A stretch of 64,000 nucleotides of DNA, from NCBI GenBank assembly GCA_900317345.1, contig ONGK01000006.1, positions 35,020 to 99,019 on the forward strand. Reading direction: 5' to 3'. The DNA comes from an uncultured Bacteroidales bacterium (GTDB lineage: Bacteria > Bacteroidota > Bacteroidia > Bacteroidales > Paludibacteraceae). The notes under the pieces were generated by a model. That model had not been told where the DNA came from, searched no databases, and was given only the letters and a program-made list of their open reading frames with translations. The position numbers and the translations under genes are program-made. Below, piece by piece: positions 8,376-15,411 of the stretch. Each line of letters starts with the position of its first letter. Position 1 is the first letter of the stretch.

Positions 8376-8684
8376 TTATTTTTTCTTTTTCTTTGCTGCC
8401 TGAGCATTGTTTTGCGCAATCAGTTGCTGGAAAACCGCCGAATCGCACGTCAACTGGCCGTCCGATAGGCGAAGAATATCTTCGCGTACGCGTTGGATGC
8501 CTGATTCCTGGTCCTTGTTCCACAGCAAGTTACGCTGACGCATACTTTGCGCAATATACACCTCCAATGACTCGCGCTCTTTCCCAGCCGGTAGCGTACA
8601 AGCATAAGCAATCATATCTTGCACGATGCGGCCGTAGTTACGCATCTTGATTGGGGTCGTATTTCTTTTTAGTTGTTGTGTCAT
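8376..8684 (-). CDS. DUF4290-like protein
   Basis: A 102-residue protein with the opening pattern of DUF4290 (MRNYGRIVQDMIAYACTLPAGKERES), a Bacteroidota family of unknown function. It is helical, charged, and ends in a run of lysines (AAKKKKK), with no signal peptide or membrane segment, so it is probably cytoplasmic. It is shorter than the DUF4290 proteins I know of (roughly 180 residues); the second half may be lost. It lies between the endonuclease-like gene (13 bp) and prs (8 bp) in the same operon, but this does not reveal a role. Confidence 0.7.
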   Translation of the reverse strand: MTQQLKRNTTPIKMRNYGRIVQDMIAYACTLPAGKERESLEVYIAQSMRQRNLLWNKDQESGIQRVREDILRLSDGQLTCDSAVFQQLIAQNNAQAAKKKKK

Positions 8685-8697
8685 ATCTTTCTACTTT

Positions 8698-9777
8698 CTA
8701 CTTCTTCCTAATCAGATAAATCATCGTCGGATAGTGGTCGCCGTATCCGTTCTGCCATACGCCGCCTTTGGTCGTACGCAACGGCGTGCCTTTGTCTTTG
8801 CCTTCTTGAACGGTCAGGAACGGCTTGTTGAAAATCTGCGCTTTCCAGTATGTCCACTTGCCGCTTTCTATCTTCTCATTCATCAACGGCTCGTTAATGA
8901 TAATCTGGTCGAATAGGTTCCAACTTCCATTGTATGCCAGCGAACCGATGCCGCGGTCCAGCATCTGCCACATCGTGTTGAAATAGCCGTGAGGCTCCAC
9001 TTCCTCGCGATGCTTGCGGGCTTTTATCACGTCTTTGCAACTGTGGTTATACGGGTCATCGTTCAAGTCGCCCATGATAATTATTTTCGCTTTCGGCTCT
9101 TTTAGGTAAATCGAGTCGCAAATATGCATACACAGCATCGCCGCCGTGTCGCGTCCGGGGCGGGAAGAGAGTTCGCCTCCGTAACGGCTGGGCCAGTGGT
9201 TTACGATGATATGTATCTTCTCCGGTCTGCCTTCGCCCATCAGATAACCCGATACCAGCAACTGCAAACGAGTCTTTATCTCACCGCCGTCAGCATAATG
9301 CGCCTTCAGCTCATGACCGTGAACACTTGCCGGCTTGAAAAGCACTGTGTCATACAGAAAGCCCACATCCACACCACGGCGGTCAGGACCTTCCAACAAT
9401 ATCGGTTTCAAACGACGGCCGTATTTCGCATTCGCCTCGGCGCAAAGGTCTTTCAGACAGCCGATATTCTCTACCTCTGCCACGCCGATACACGCAGCGC
9501 CGCGCGGGTCATAATCTGTTCCTAATTGCGAAACGGCATAAGCCATATTCTTTACCTTGTTCTCGTACTTGTATGCCGTCCACTTCATACCGCCGTCGGG
9601 CAGATATTCGTAGTCGTTCTTCCCCTCATCGTGAATCGTGTCGAAGAGGTTCTCGAGGTTGTAGAAAGCGATGCAGCGGACGTATTGGCCGGCATTCTCT
9701 TTCTCCGCCTCATGCGCCTGTACAGCGCTTGTGGTGATCAGCATCAATGCCGCCACCCAAATCATTGTGCGTTTCAT
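8698..9777 (-). CDS. Secreted endonuclease/exonuclease/phosphatase family protein
   Basis: The ATG at 9777 gives 359 residues starting with a signal peptide (MKRTMIWVAALMLITTSAVQA). The mature part has the EEP fold: AFYNLENLFDTIHDEG near the start, GVAEVEN with the metal-binding Glu, VNHWPSRYGGE, IMGDLNDDPYNHS, and a terminal GDHYPTMIYL with the catalytic His. Substrates of the family include nucleic acids and phosphoesters; which applies here cannot be told. An ATG at 9801 would add a hydrophobic tail before the signal and is not preferred. It is the first gene of the six-gene operon running to sufD and has its own promoter. Confidence 0.88.
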   Translation of the reverse strand: MKRTMIWVAALMLITTSAVQAHEAEKENAGQYVRCIAFYNLENLFDTIHDEGKNDYEYLPDGGMKWTAYKYENKVKNMAYAVSQLGTDYDPRGAACIGVAEVENIGCLKDLCAEANAKYGRRLKPILLEGPDRRGVDVGFLYDTVLFKPASVHGHELKAHYADGGEIKTRLQLLVSGYLMGEGRPEKIHIIVNHWPSRYGGELSSRPGRDTAAMLCMHICDSIYLKEPKAKIIIMGDLNDDPYNHSCKDVIKARKHREEVEPHGYFNTMWQMLDRGIGSLAYNGSWNLFDQIIINEPLMNEKIESGKWTYWKAQIFNKPFLTVQEGKDKGTPLRTTKGGVWQNGYGDHYPTMIYLIRKK

Positions 9778-9815
9778 AATATGTATTGTGTTGGTTATCA
9801 TTCACAAAAATCGCT

Positions 9816-9847
9816 GCAAAGTTAACACTTTTTTTTGATATATGCAA
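9816..9847 (-). promoter_or_regulatory. Promoter of the endonuclease-DUF4290-prs-M28-sufCD operon
   Basis: TTGCATA (9841-9847 on the minus strand), 16 bp, TAACTTTGC (9816-9824). No later promoter of this form was seen before sufD, so it probably serves all six genes. Confidence 0.85.
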
Positions 9848-10140
9848 GCGCACGCGCGTTTTTTATTATATTTGTAATATCTGTTTGTCAAACGTCGGTT
9901 TGGAAACCCTAAATCAGGGTGAAATAGAACATTTTGAGTGCTCGGACTCTTATCGGACTCTTATCGGACTCAACCCGTACTCATTCCCTACCTAATTCAG
10001 GTGCGAAATACAACATTTTGCACTATGTATTCTTTCGCTCCGCTCGTACCCGATTAACACTCTTTTTCGCACTAAAACAGCAAAAAATGTGCACTTAAAT
10101 GAACTTTTTTGAGAAAAATGATATTTTTTTGCAAAAAAAT
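9848..10140. other. Intergenic stretch with short repeats
   Basis: No gene is supported here. It holds a small inverted repeat ACCCT-aaatc-AGGGT (9906-9920), a triple 11-bp tandem repeat (9942-9974), and AT-rich sequence leading to the tRNA-Arg promoter. The longest reading frame (9786-9995) starts inside the promoter of the divergent operon and has no plausible protein features. Confidence 0.5.
9942..9974. repeat. Triple 11-bp tandem repeat
   Basis: Three head-to-tail copies of TCGGACTCTTA; the third ends CAA instead of CTTA. It lies in the non-coding stretch upstream of tRNA-Arg. It could be a replication slippage product or a protein-binding array. Confidence 0.8.
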
Positions 10141-10172
10141 TTGGTCATATCAAAAAAAAGCAGTACCTTTGC
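10141..10172 (+). promoter_or_regulatory. Promoter of tRNA-Arg
   Basis: TTGGTCA (10141-10147), 16 bp, TACCTTTGC (10164-10172). The -33 to -7 sequence is almost the same as that of the tRNA-like locus at 41292-41323, which suggests a stable-RNA promoter type. Confidence 0.85.
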
Positions 10173-10193
10173 ACGCTTTTTCGATGAAGCGAC

Positions 10194-10267
10194 GGTCCAT
10201 TAGCTCAACTGAATAGAGTACCACACTACGGATGTGGGGGTTGCAGGTTTGAATCCTGCATGGATCA
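10194..10267 (+). tRNA. tRNA-Arg (anticodon ACG)
   Basis: A 74-nt cloverleaf can be drawn. The acceptor GGTCCAT (10194-10200) pairs with ATGGATC (10260-10266), with one G-T wobble. The D arm has GCTC/GAGT, the anticodon stem is CCACA/TGTGG around loop CTACGGA, and the T arm is GCAGG-TTTGAAT-CCTGC. The ACG anticodon (inosine-modified in most bacteria) reads CGN arginine codons. The discriminator is A and no CCA is encoded. Confidence 0.95.
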
Positions 10268-10299
10268 CAAAAACAACAAATGGAATCGCATCTGAAAGC

Positions 10300-10323
10300 T
10301 CGCTTTCAAGGGCGATTTTTTTT
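10300..10323 (+). terminator. Rho-independent terminator of tRNA-Arg
   Basis: Stem TCGCTT/GGGCGA with loop TCAA, followed by eight T residues. It is 33 nt past the tRNA end. Confidence 0.7.
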
Positions 10324-10448
10324 GTTGGTTTGTAGAACTCGCCCACGGCGAGGGCTATGGATTACGAAGAATTCCTGCTATCTCACGAAGAAATCCTGCT
10401 TCATTTTCGCCCTTTTTTATAAAAAAATGAATTTTCTTACGCAAAAAT

Positions 10449-10480
10449 TTGCGCATGTCAAAAAAAAGTCGTACCTTTGC
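10449..10480 (+). promoter_or_regulatory. Promoter of rpmB-rpmG-DUF4295
   Basis: TTGCGCA (10449-10455), 16 bp, TACCTTTGC (10472-10480). The leader to rpmB is about 60 nt. Confidence 0.85.
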
Positions 10481-10547
10481 ACGATTTTTCGTGTAAATGT
10501 GCGGAGAATACCCTAAAAACGAGAAAAAATATAAAATATATACTACA

Positions 10548-10784
10548 ATGTCAAAGATTTGTCAAATTACAGGCAAGAAAGCCATGGGCGGCTGCAATGT
10601 CTCGCACTCGAAGCGCCACACAAAGCGCACTTTCGATGTGAACTTATTCCGCCGCAAGTTCTACTGGGTAGAACAAGATGTATGGATCGAGCTGAACGTG
10701 AGTGCAGCTGGTCTGAGAACTATTAACAAGATCGGCCTTGACAACGCCCTCAAACAGGCGGCTGAAAAGGGCTATCTCTATTAA
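10548..10784 (+). CDS. rpmB: Ribosomal protein bL28
   Basis: Large-subunit ribosomal protein of 78 residues. [21 protein letters not shown] and the basic [12 protein letters not shown] block are typical of bL28, as is the C-terminal [14 protein letters not shown]. The reading frame opens upstream at 10497, but the ATG at 10548 matches the family N-terminus. It is first in a three-gene operon with bL33 and DUF4295, a gene order common in Bacteroidota. Confidence 0.97.
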   Translation: MSKICQITGKKAMGGCNVSHSKRHTKRTFDVNLFRRKFYWVEQDVWIELNVSAAGLRTINKIGLDNALKQAAEKGYLY

Positions 10785-10800
10785 CGAAAGGAGCTGAACA

Positions 10801-10989
10801 ATGGCAAAGAAAGTTAAAGAAGCGCGTGTTCAAGTCATTCTTGAGTGCACCGAGCAGAAAGCCAGCGGCGTTCCGGGAATGTCTCGTTACATCACCACCA
10901 AGAACCGCAAAAACACTCCTGATCGTTTGGAGCTCATGAAGTACAATCCCTATCTGAAGCGTTATACGCTCCACAAAGAGATTAAGTAA
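10801..10989 (+). CDS. rpmG: Ribosomal protein bL33
   Basis: 62-residue large-subunit protein: [19 protein letters not shown], then [25 protein letters not shown], the conserved bL33 core. The zinc-binding Cys pairs of some bL33 types are absent; only one Cys is present. It starts 16 bp after rpmB, and AAAGGAG lies 7 bp before the ATG, one of the few Shine-Dalgarno-like sites in the window. Confidence 0.96.
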   Translation: MAKKVKEARVQVILECTEQKASGVPGMSRYITTKNRKNTPDRLELMKYNPYLKRYTLHKEIK

Positions 10990-11018
10990 TTAACCCCTAT
11001 TTTGAAAGGCTTAGAACT

Positions 11019-11171
11019 ATGGCAAAGAAAGCGGTCGCAACACTGCAAACCGGTAACTCCGGACGCGCGCACTCTAAGTGCATTAAGATGGTTAAGTCGC
11101 CGAAAACAGGGGCTTACATCTTCCAGGAAGAAATTGTTCTGAACGAGAAAGTACAGGAGTTCTTCAAGTAA
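11019..11171 (+). CDS. DUF4295 family small protein
   Basis: A 50-residue protein: MAKKAVATLQTGNSGRAHSK followed by CIKMVKSPKTGAYIFQEEIV and an acidic-aromatic end (EKVQEFFK). DUF4295 is a Bacteroidota family coded directly after bL33. Its basic, short form and place suggest a ribosome-associated protein, but no function is established to my knowledge. It starts 29 bp after rpmG, and a terminator hairpin follows at 11226-11260. Confidence 0.9.
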   Translation: MAKKAVATLQTGNSGRAHSKCIKMVKSPKTGAYIFQEEIVLNEKVQEFFK

Positions 11172-11225
11172 TCACGCTCTGTCGGCAAGATTTTCGCCCC
11201 AAGAGCAAGAAGTATTTCGTAAAAA

Positions 11226-11260
11226 ATGACATGCATACTTGTGTATGTCATTTTTTTTTT
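11226..11260 (+). terminator. Terminator of the rpmB operon, overlapping the next promoter
   Basis: Arms ATGACAT (11226-11232) and ATGTCAT (11245-11251), with a run of ten T. The A-run on the left makes it able to act on both strands. The -33 element of the next promoter (11239-11245) lies in its loop and right arm. Confidence 0.8.
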
Positions 11261-11270
11261 GTAACTTTGC
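11239..11270 (+). promoter_or_regulatory. Promoter of the lipid kinase operon
   Basis: TTGTGTA (11239-11245), 16 bp, TAACTTTGC (11262-11270). It is nested in the upstream terminator. Confidence 0.8.
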
Positions 11271-11297
11271 AGGCGATTTTGTTTGAGTTTGAATACC

Positions 11298-12221
11298 ATG
11301 CTAGGAATCATCATCAACCCCAAGTCGGGAAAGAAAGCCTTCCGCGCGCAGCGTATATACCTATGGAAACTGCTGCGCAAACGTCACCAGCCTTTTGCAT
11401 ACCGCGTAACAAAATATGCCGGACACGCTATCGAACTCGCGCGTGAACTGGTGGAGAAAGGATACGACGAGATTCTCATTCTCGGTGGAGATGGCACACT
11501 CTCGGAAGCTATCAACGGAATCATGCGCTCAACGCTCACGCCCGAGCAACGCGCGAAAATACAAGTAGGTCTTATGCCGCGCGGTACGGGCAACGACTGG
11601 GGACGCTATTGGAATCTCGACAAACGCTTCAAAGAGAGCCTGCGCAGATTCTTCGAAGGCGAAGGACATCCCATCGACATCGGCTGTGTCACCTATTGGC
11701 GCAATAATATCGAGCATCACCGCTATTTCATCAATTCGGTCGGATTCGGAGTAGACCCGCTCTGCTGCCAAAAGGCCGAGGCACTCAAATACTACATCGG
11801 TTCGCACCATGTGAACTATGTCTTCGGACTCATCGCCGCTATCATGCAGCATAAAGCCCAGCATATGATACTGACGGTCGATGGAAAAGTGGCGGTGGAC
11901 GACCTGCTCTTCACCATGAATATCGGAAACGGACCTTTCTCTGGAGGTGGCATTCGCCAGAACCCCGAAGCAGACCCGACGGATGGCGTGTTCAACTCAA
12001 TGTTCGTCAAGAAACCCACTTTCAAACAAGTGCTCAAAGCGTTGCCAAACCTCTTCAACGGCAAGCTGACAGAACTACCGTTCATCTATCCTATCGTAGG
12101 CCGCGAAATTGAGATAAGTTACCGCAAGCATATCATGTTCGAGGCTGATGGCATTCTCGAGAATATCATAGGTCCGTGCAAAGTGACGTGTATTCACCAC
12201 GCACTCCAGTTCCGTGTATGA
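11298..12221 (+). CDS. dagK: Diacylglycerol/lipid kinase family protein
   Basis: A cytoplasmic lipid kinase of the DagK/YegS type (307 residues), which phosphorylates diacylglycerol or a similar lipid. It opens with MLGIIINPKSGKKAF. The nucleotide-binding motif GGDGTLSEAINGI is near residues 60-72, and MPRGTGNDWGRYW follows. The C-terminal FSGGGIRQNPEADPTDG and FEADGE-like (FEADGILE) blocks fit the family. The ATG at 11298 is chosen over a TTG at 11283. Its stop overlaps the next start as ATGA. The real lipid substrate is not shown by the sequence. Confidence 0.9.
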   Translation: MLGIIINPKSGKKAFRAQRIYLWKLLRKRHQPFAYRVTKYAGHAIELARELVEKGYDEILILGGDGTLSEAINGIMRSTLTPEQRAKIQVGLMPRGTGNDWGRYWNLDKRFKESLRRFFEGEGHPIDIGCVTYWRNNIEHHRYFINSVGFGVDPLCCQKAEALKYYIGSHHVNYVFGLIAAIMQHKAQHMILTVDGKVAVDDLLFTMNIGNGPFSGGGIRQNPEADPTDGVFNSMFVKKPTFKQVLKALPNLFNGKLTELPFIYPIVGREIEISYRKHIMFEADGILENIIGPCKVTCIHHALQFRV

Positions 12222-13120
12222 TTAAACAGCAAGGCAGCAATAGAGTATATACCCGAGAAACGGATGAATCAGGCAGAACCGTCATCCGTGTAGAGGGTAC
12301 GAATCGCGATGAGAACCGCGCATTCATCTATATGTCTCGTCATTTCTCGGCGCTTGGACTGCCTGTCCCAAAAGTCCTTTGGGTGAGCGAAGATGAGATG
12401 AGTTATACTCAGGAGGATCTCGGAGACACGCTCCTCATTGATGTACTGAGCCCTACCTTATTAGAACGCGCTATACGCGCGCTCGCGCACATACAAGTTA
12501 CGGGCGCAAAGGACTTCGACTGGTCTGTCTGTTTCCCCGTTCCTGCGATGGACGAGCGCTCGATACGATGGGACCTCAATTACTTCAAATACTGTTTCCT
12601 CAAAGGCACGAAAATCGAGTTCTCCGAACCGAAACTCGAAGATGATTTCGATACTCTGGTCCAAAAGCTAATGGCTAACGCCAATGCCAATACCTTCCTG
12701 TATCGCGATTGCCAGAGCCGGAACATCATGATTAAAGATGGACAGCCCTATTTCATTGATTTTCAAGGCGGTCGCCGCGGACCGACGCAGTATGATGTAG
12801 CTTCGCTCTTGTGGCAGGCAAAGGCGAATATTGCCCCGGCGTTGAGAGAGCAGATGATTGACGCGTATCTCGATGAACTGAAAAAACTGCAACCGGGTTT
12901 GGATGAGCACGAATGGCGCAAAGCCTTACCGCATTTTGTGCTCCTGCGCATCCTGCAAGTCCTTGGCGCGTACGGTTACAGAGGCTATTTTGAGCGCAAG
13001 CAGCATTTCCTTGAGTCGATTCCCAATGCCCTGCGCAACCTGCGCGAAGTATTAGCGGGTCTTAATAACGAATATCCATATCTGTATGCTATTAGTAACG
13101 ATTTACTCCTTCTCGTATAA
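12218..13120 (+). CDS. Phosphotransferase of the AmgK (amino-sugar kinase) type
   Basis: A 300-residue protein of the aminoglycoside phosphotransferase superfamily. The catalytic loop YRDCQSRNIM is near residues 158-167, with Tyr where many members have His, and FIDFQGGRRGPTQYDVASL holds the metal-binding Asp. Genes of this kind next to a MurU-like nucleotidyltransferase encode the anomeric MurNAc/GlcNAc kinase AmgK of cell-wall recycling, so that role is inferred. The start overlaps the lipid kinase stop (ATGA). An Ala-Asn repeat (codons 12674-12694) precedes the catalytic loop. Weight for the family is high, for the substrate moderate. Confidence 0.82.
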   Translation: MIKQQGSNRVYTRETDESGRTVIRVEGTNRDENRAFIYMSRHFSALGLPVPKVLWVSEDEMSYTQEDLGDTLLIDVLSPTLLERAIRALAHIQVTGAKDFDWSVCFPVPAMDERSIRWDLNYFKYCFLKGTKIEFSEPKLEDDFDTLVQKLMANANANTFLYRDCQSRNIMIKDGQPYFIDFQGGRRGPTQYDVASLLWQAKANIAPALREQMIDAYLDELKKLQPGLDEHEWRKALPHFVLLRILQVLGAYGYRGYFERKQHFLESIPNALRNLREVLAGLNNEYPYLYAISNDLLLLV

Positions 13121-13487
13121 GCGAGGGCTGCCTGTGGACGAGTCCGGCAATGGCGGAGGATATATCTTTGATTGCCGTTCTACGCACAACCCCGGTAAAT
13201 ACGAGGAATATAAACAACTGACCGGATTAGACCAACCTGTGATTGATTTCTTGGAGAAGGATGGAGAGATTCTTTTCTTCCTTCAGCATGTAGATGCACT
13301 CATCGACCACCATGTGGAGCGGTTCCTCGAACGTGGATTCACACATCTGCAGGTCTCATTTGGCTGTACTGGAGGCCAGCATCGCTCAGTGTACTGCGCG
13401 GAGCACCTTGCCAAGCATCTGAAAGATAAATACGATGTCCAAATAGAATTAAACCACAGAGAACGCGGTATCGAGAAGAGATTATGA
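13086..13487 (+). CDS. RapZ C-terminal domain protein
   Basis: 133 residues matching only the C-terminal half of RapZ: TIYSFSYKRGLP, the GGGYIFDCRSTHNPG loop, and SFGCTGGQHRSVYCAEHLA. In E. coli the C-terminal domain of RapZ binds glucosamine 6-phosphate and RNA; the N-terminal nucleotide-binding domain is absent here. It starts within the kinase gene (35-bp overlap) and its TGA overlaps the next ATG. Lying between an amino-sugar kinase and a nucleotidyltransferase, it may sense an amino sugar and tune the pathway; that is inference. Confidence 0.9.
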   Translation: MLLVTIYSFSYKRGLPVDESGNGGGYIFDCRSTHNPGKYEEYKQLTGLDQPVIDFLEKDGEILFFLQHVDALIDHHVERFLERGFTHLQVSFGCTGGQHRSVYCAEHLAKHLKDKYDVQIELNHRERGIEKRL

Positions 13488-14245
13488 AAGCGATGATTTT
13501 TGCAGCAGGTCTTGGTACGCGTCTCAAACCGCTTACTGACACGATGCCGAAGGCTTTAGTGCCTCTGGCTGGAAAGCCGCTGCTCCAATGGCAAGTGGAG
13601 AAGTTGCGCGAAGCGGATATCAAGGATATCGTGGTCAATGTACATCATTTCCCTGACCAAATTATCGAAGCCGTTCAAGCGAACAACGGATGGGGTTGTA
13701 ACATCGTTATTTCCGATGAACGCGATGAACTGCTGGACACCGGCGGTGGTCTAAGAAAGGCTTGGCAAGAAGGGCTCCTGCCGACGGACGAACCTGTATT
13801 AGCATGCAATGTGGATATTCTTTCGAATATCGACTTGCCTGCTTTCAGGGCTTCATATGATCCTAAATCATTAGGCTCGCTGGTTGTGAGCGACCGAAAG
13901 ACACAGCGCTATCTGCTTTTCGATGACCATCAGATGCTACGCGGATGGACGAACATGAATACAGGAGAAATTCGTCCGGCATCATTAAGCGAAGCGGATC
14001 ATTCCATCACTTCATCATTCCATAAACTGGCTTTCTCAGGGATGCAGATTCTCAATCCTGCTGTCTTCGCTAAAATGGAAAAAATAGTGATGCAGAAAGG
14101 CGATAAGTTCTCTCTTATCGATCTCTATCTATCACTTTGCGAGACATACGAATTCAAAGCCTTTATCCCTTCCGACTACCGAATGATGGATGTCGGAAAG
14201 ATAGACCAAATCAACGAAGCCGAAGTCTTCGCTCAAAGTCTGTAA
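13484..14245 (+). CDS. MurU-like sugar-1-phosphate nucleotidyltransferase
   Basis: A 253-residue nucleotidyltransferase with the N-terminal signature FAAGLGTRLKPLTDTMPKAL, where GxGTR binds the nucleotide and Lys contacts phosphate. LDTGGGLRKAW and NVDILSNIDL follow. With the AmgK-type kinase two genes upstream, this fits MurU, which makes UDP-MurNAc from MurNAc 1-phosphate in peptidoglycan recycling. Mannose-1-phosphate guanylyltransferase is the alternative. It starts within the previous stop (ATGA) and ends 18 bp from the convergent tcdA gene. Confidence 0.85.
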   Translation: MKAMIFAAGLGTRLKPLTDTMPKALVPLAGKPLLQWQVEKLREADIKDIVVNVHHFPDQIIEAVQANNGWGCNIVISDERDELLDTGGGLRKAWQEGLLPTDEPVLACNVDILSNIDLPAFRASYDPKSLGSLVVSDRKTQRYLLFDDHQMLRGWTNMNTGEIRPASLSEADHSITSSFHKLAFSGMQILNPAVFAKMEKIVMQKGDKFSLIDLYLSLCETYEFKAFIPSDYRMMDVGKIDQINEAEVFAQSL

Positions 14246-14263
14246 AGAAAAAAAGTAGGAATA

Positions 14264-14974
14264 TTACGGACGATTCTTCCGGATATCTTCAATCACCAGA
14301 GCGGCAAGAGTGCAGCCAAATACAGCTGTCACTTGCATCAATGACCCGCGAGTCTCACATCGCTGTGCTTGTTCGGTTGAATAGACGCAGCGCACTTTTC
14401 TGGATGGCTTGCGGTTCATTTGTTTCATCCGGGCGCGAACGGCTTTCGCCAAGGCGTCGCCTTTGATATCCATTAACTCGCCGGTCGTCACTTGTGTCGG
14501 GTCAAACCGCAAAGCCGCGCCCATAGAGCAGAAGATTTTCACGCCGCGCGTGCGCGTCGCGTATAATATAAGGTCTGTCTTGTCTGCAACGCTGTCGATG
14601 GCATCAATGACGTAGTCGTACTTTGAGAAATCGTATATTGTACCTTTTGCCATTCTTTGCGCATCGTCCATTTGTCCTTCGTACATGGCATGAACGGCTT
14701 CTATCTTTGCTTCCGGATTAATCTCCAATAGCCGCTTTTTCAAGGCCTCCACTTTCGGCATACCGAGTGTTGTTTGCGTTGCGGGTAGTTGGCGGTTGAT
14801 ATTGGATGGTTGTACATCATCTCCATCCACGATGGTCAAGTGTATCAATCCTGTGCGTATCAGCGTCTCCGCGCACCATGAACCCACACCGCCTATACCA
14901 AAAAGTATGACACGTTTGCTTTGCAGCAGTGTCATACTTTTCTCGCCCAATAGGGCTATACTTCGACTGAACAT
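14264..14974 (-). CDS. tcdA: tRNA threonylcarbamoyladenosine dehydratase TcdA (ThiF/E1-like)
   Basis: 236 residues from the ATG at 14974. The E1-like Rossmann loop GIGGVGSWCAETLIRTG is near residues 25-41, with DGDDVQPSNINRQLPATQTTLG after it and DAIDSVADKTDLI further on. TcdA uses ATP to cyclise t6A to ct6A at position 37 of ANN-reading tRNAs. It starts 7 bp after rpsU, so it is transcribed with rpsU and tRNA-Leu: three translation-related products on one transcript. Other ThiF-like activating enzymes are possible but less likely at this size. Confidence 0.92.
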   Translation of the reverse strand: MFSRSIALLGEKSMTLLQSKRVILFGIGGVGSWCAETLIRTGLIHLTIVDGDDVQPSNINRQLPATQTTLGMPKVEALKKRLLEINPEAKIEAVHAMYEGQMDDAQRMAKGTIYDFSKYDYVIDAIDSVADKTDLILYATRTRGVKIFCSMGAALRFDPTQVTTGELMDIKGDALAKAVRARMKQMNRKPSRKVRCVYSTEQAQRCETRGSLMQVTAVFGCTLAALVIEDIRKNRP

Positions 14975-14981
14975 AGACGAT

Positions 14982-15176
14982 TTATTTATCGTCGTGAGCG
15001 TGCAACGACTGCACATACTTCGCATGTGCCATCTTAACTCGCTTCAGCTCACTCGGTTTGTCGAATTGCTGACGGCGACGGAGCTCTTTAATCACACCCG
15101 TCTTATCGAATTTGCGTTTGAATTTCTTAATCGCGCGCTCGATGTTCTCACCTTCTTTTACAGGAACGATAATCAT
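14982..15176 (-). CDS. rpsU: Ribosomal protein bS21
   Basis: 64-residue small-subunit protein: MIIVPVKEGENIERAIKKFKRKFDKTG, then the Arg-rich LRRRQQFDKPSE block. The frame is open to 15224, but that extension runs into the tRNA gene, so the ATG at 15176 is right. Ten bases before it, AAAGGAGGTG gives the longest possible match to the 3' end of 16S rRNA. In Bacteroidota bS21 helps hide that 16S tail, and a strong Shine-Dalgarno on rpsU is known to allow self-regulation, so this is a probable control site. Confidence 0.97.
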   Translation of the reverse strand: MIIVPVKEGENIERAIKKFKRKFDKTGVIKELRRRQQFDKPSELKRVKMAHAKYVQSLHAHDDK

Positions 15177-15182
15177 TGCATA

Positions 15183-15192
15183 CACCTCCTTT
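15183..15192 (-). promoter_or_regulatory. Full-length Shine-Dalgarno of rpsU
   Basis: On the minus strand the leader reads AAAGGAGGTG, complementary over ten bases to the CACCUCCUUU end of 16S rRNA. AGGAGG is 8 nt from the ATG. Nearly all other genes here lack such a site. Confidence 0.9.
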
Positions 15193-15197
15193 CTATG

Positions 15198-15277
15198 TAC
15201 CCAGGGCCGGGATCGAACCGGCACGGTTTCCCATTGGTGTTTGAGACCAACGCGTCTACCAATTCCGCCACCTGGGC
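15198..15277 (-). tRNA. tRNA-Leu (anticodon CAA)
   Basis: Minus strand, 80 nt. The acceptor GCCCAGG (15271-15277) pairs with CCTGGGT (15199-15205). The D arm has GCGGAATTGGTAGACGC. The anticodon stem is TTGGT/ACCAA around CTCAAAC (CAA), then a long variable arm GGGAAACC, and the T arm GCCGG-TTCGATC-CCGGC. The long variable arm is a class II feature of leucine tRNA. CAA reads UUG. No CCA is encoded. Confidence 0.95.
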
Positions 15278-15302
15278 GTGCTCTTCGTCCGAATGGCTAC
15301 AA

Positions 15303-15322
15303 CGGGTGTCGAGCCACTCGAC
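15303..15322. repeat. Short dyad repeat, copy 1
   Basis: CGGGTGTCGAGCCACTCGAC, with arms GTCGAG and CTCGAC. One base differs from a second copy at 17553-17572. It lies between the tRNA-Leu promoter and the tRNA, so it is transcribed. Confidence 0.7.
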
Positions 15323-15333
15323 CGAAAAAGCGT

Positions 15334-15364
15334 GCAAAATTACTGCTTTTTTTTGAATTGACAA
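15334..15364 (-). promoter_or_regulatory. Promoter of tRNA-Leu-rpsU-tcdA
   Basis: TTGTCAA (15358-15364, minus strand), 15-16 bp, TAATTTTGC (15334-15342). It is about 50 nt upstream of the mature tRNA. Confidence 0.8.
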
Positions 15365-15411
15365 AATTTTTTTGAAAAAAAATGCTTTTTGCCGCTATAA
15401 ACGGCTTTTTT

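Noticed and set aside
9786-9995. 69-codon frame between the endonuclease promoter and the tandem repeat
   Set aside because: Starts within a promoter, AT-rich, no signal or motif.
10280-10516. Open frame of 78 codons after tRNA-Arg
   Set aside because: It runs through the tRNA terminator and the rpmB promoter and has no protein-like pattern.
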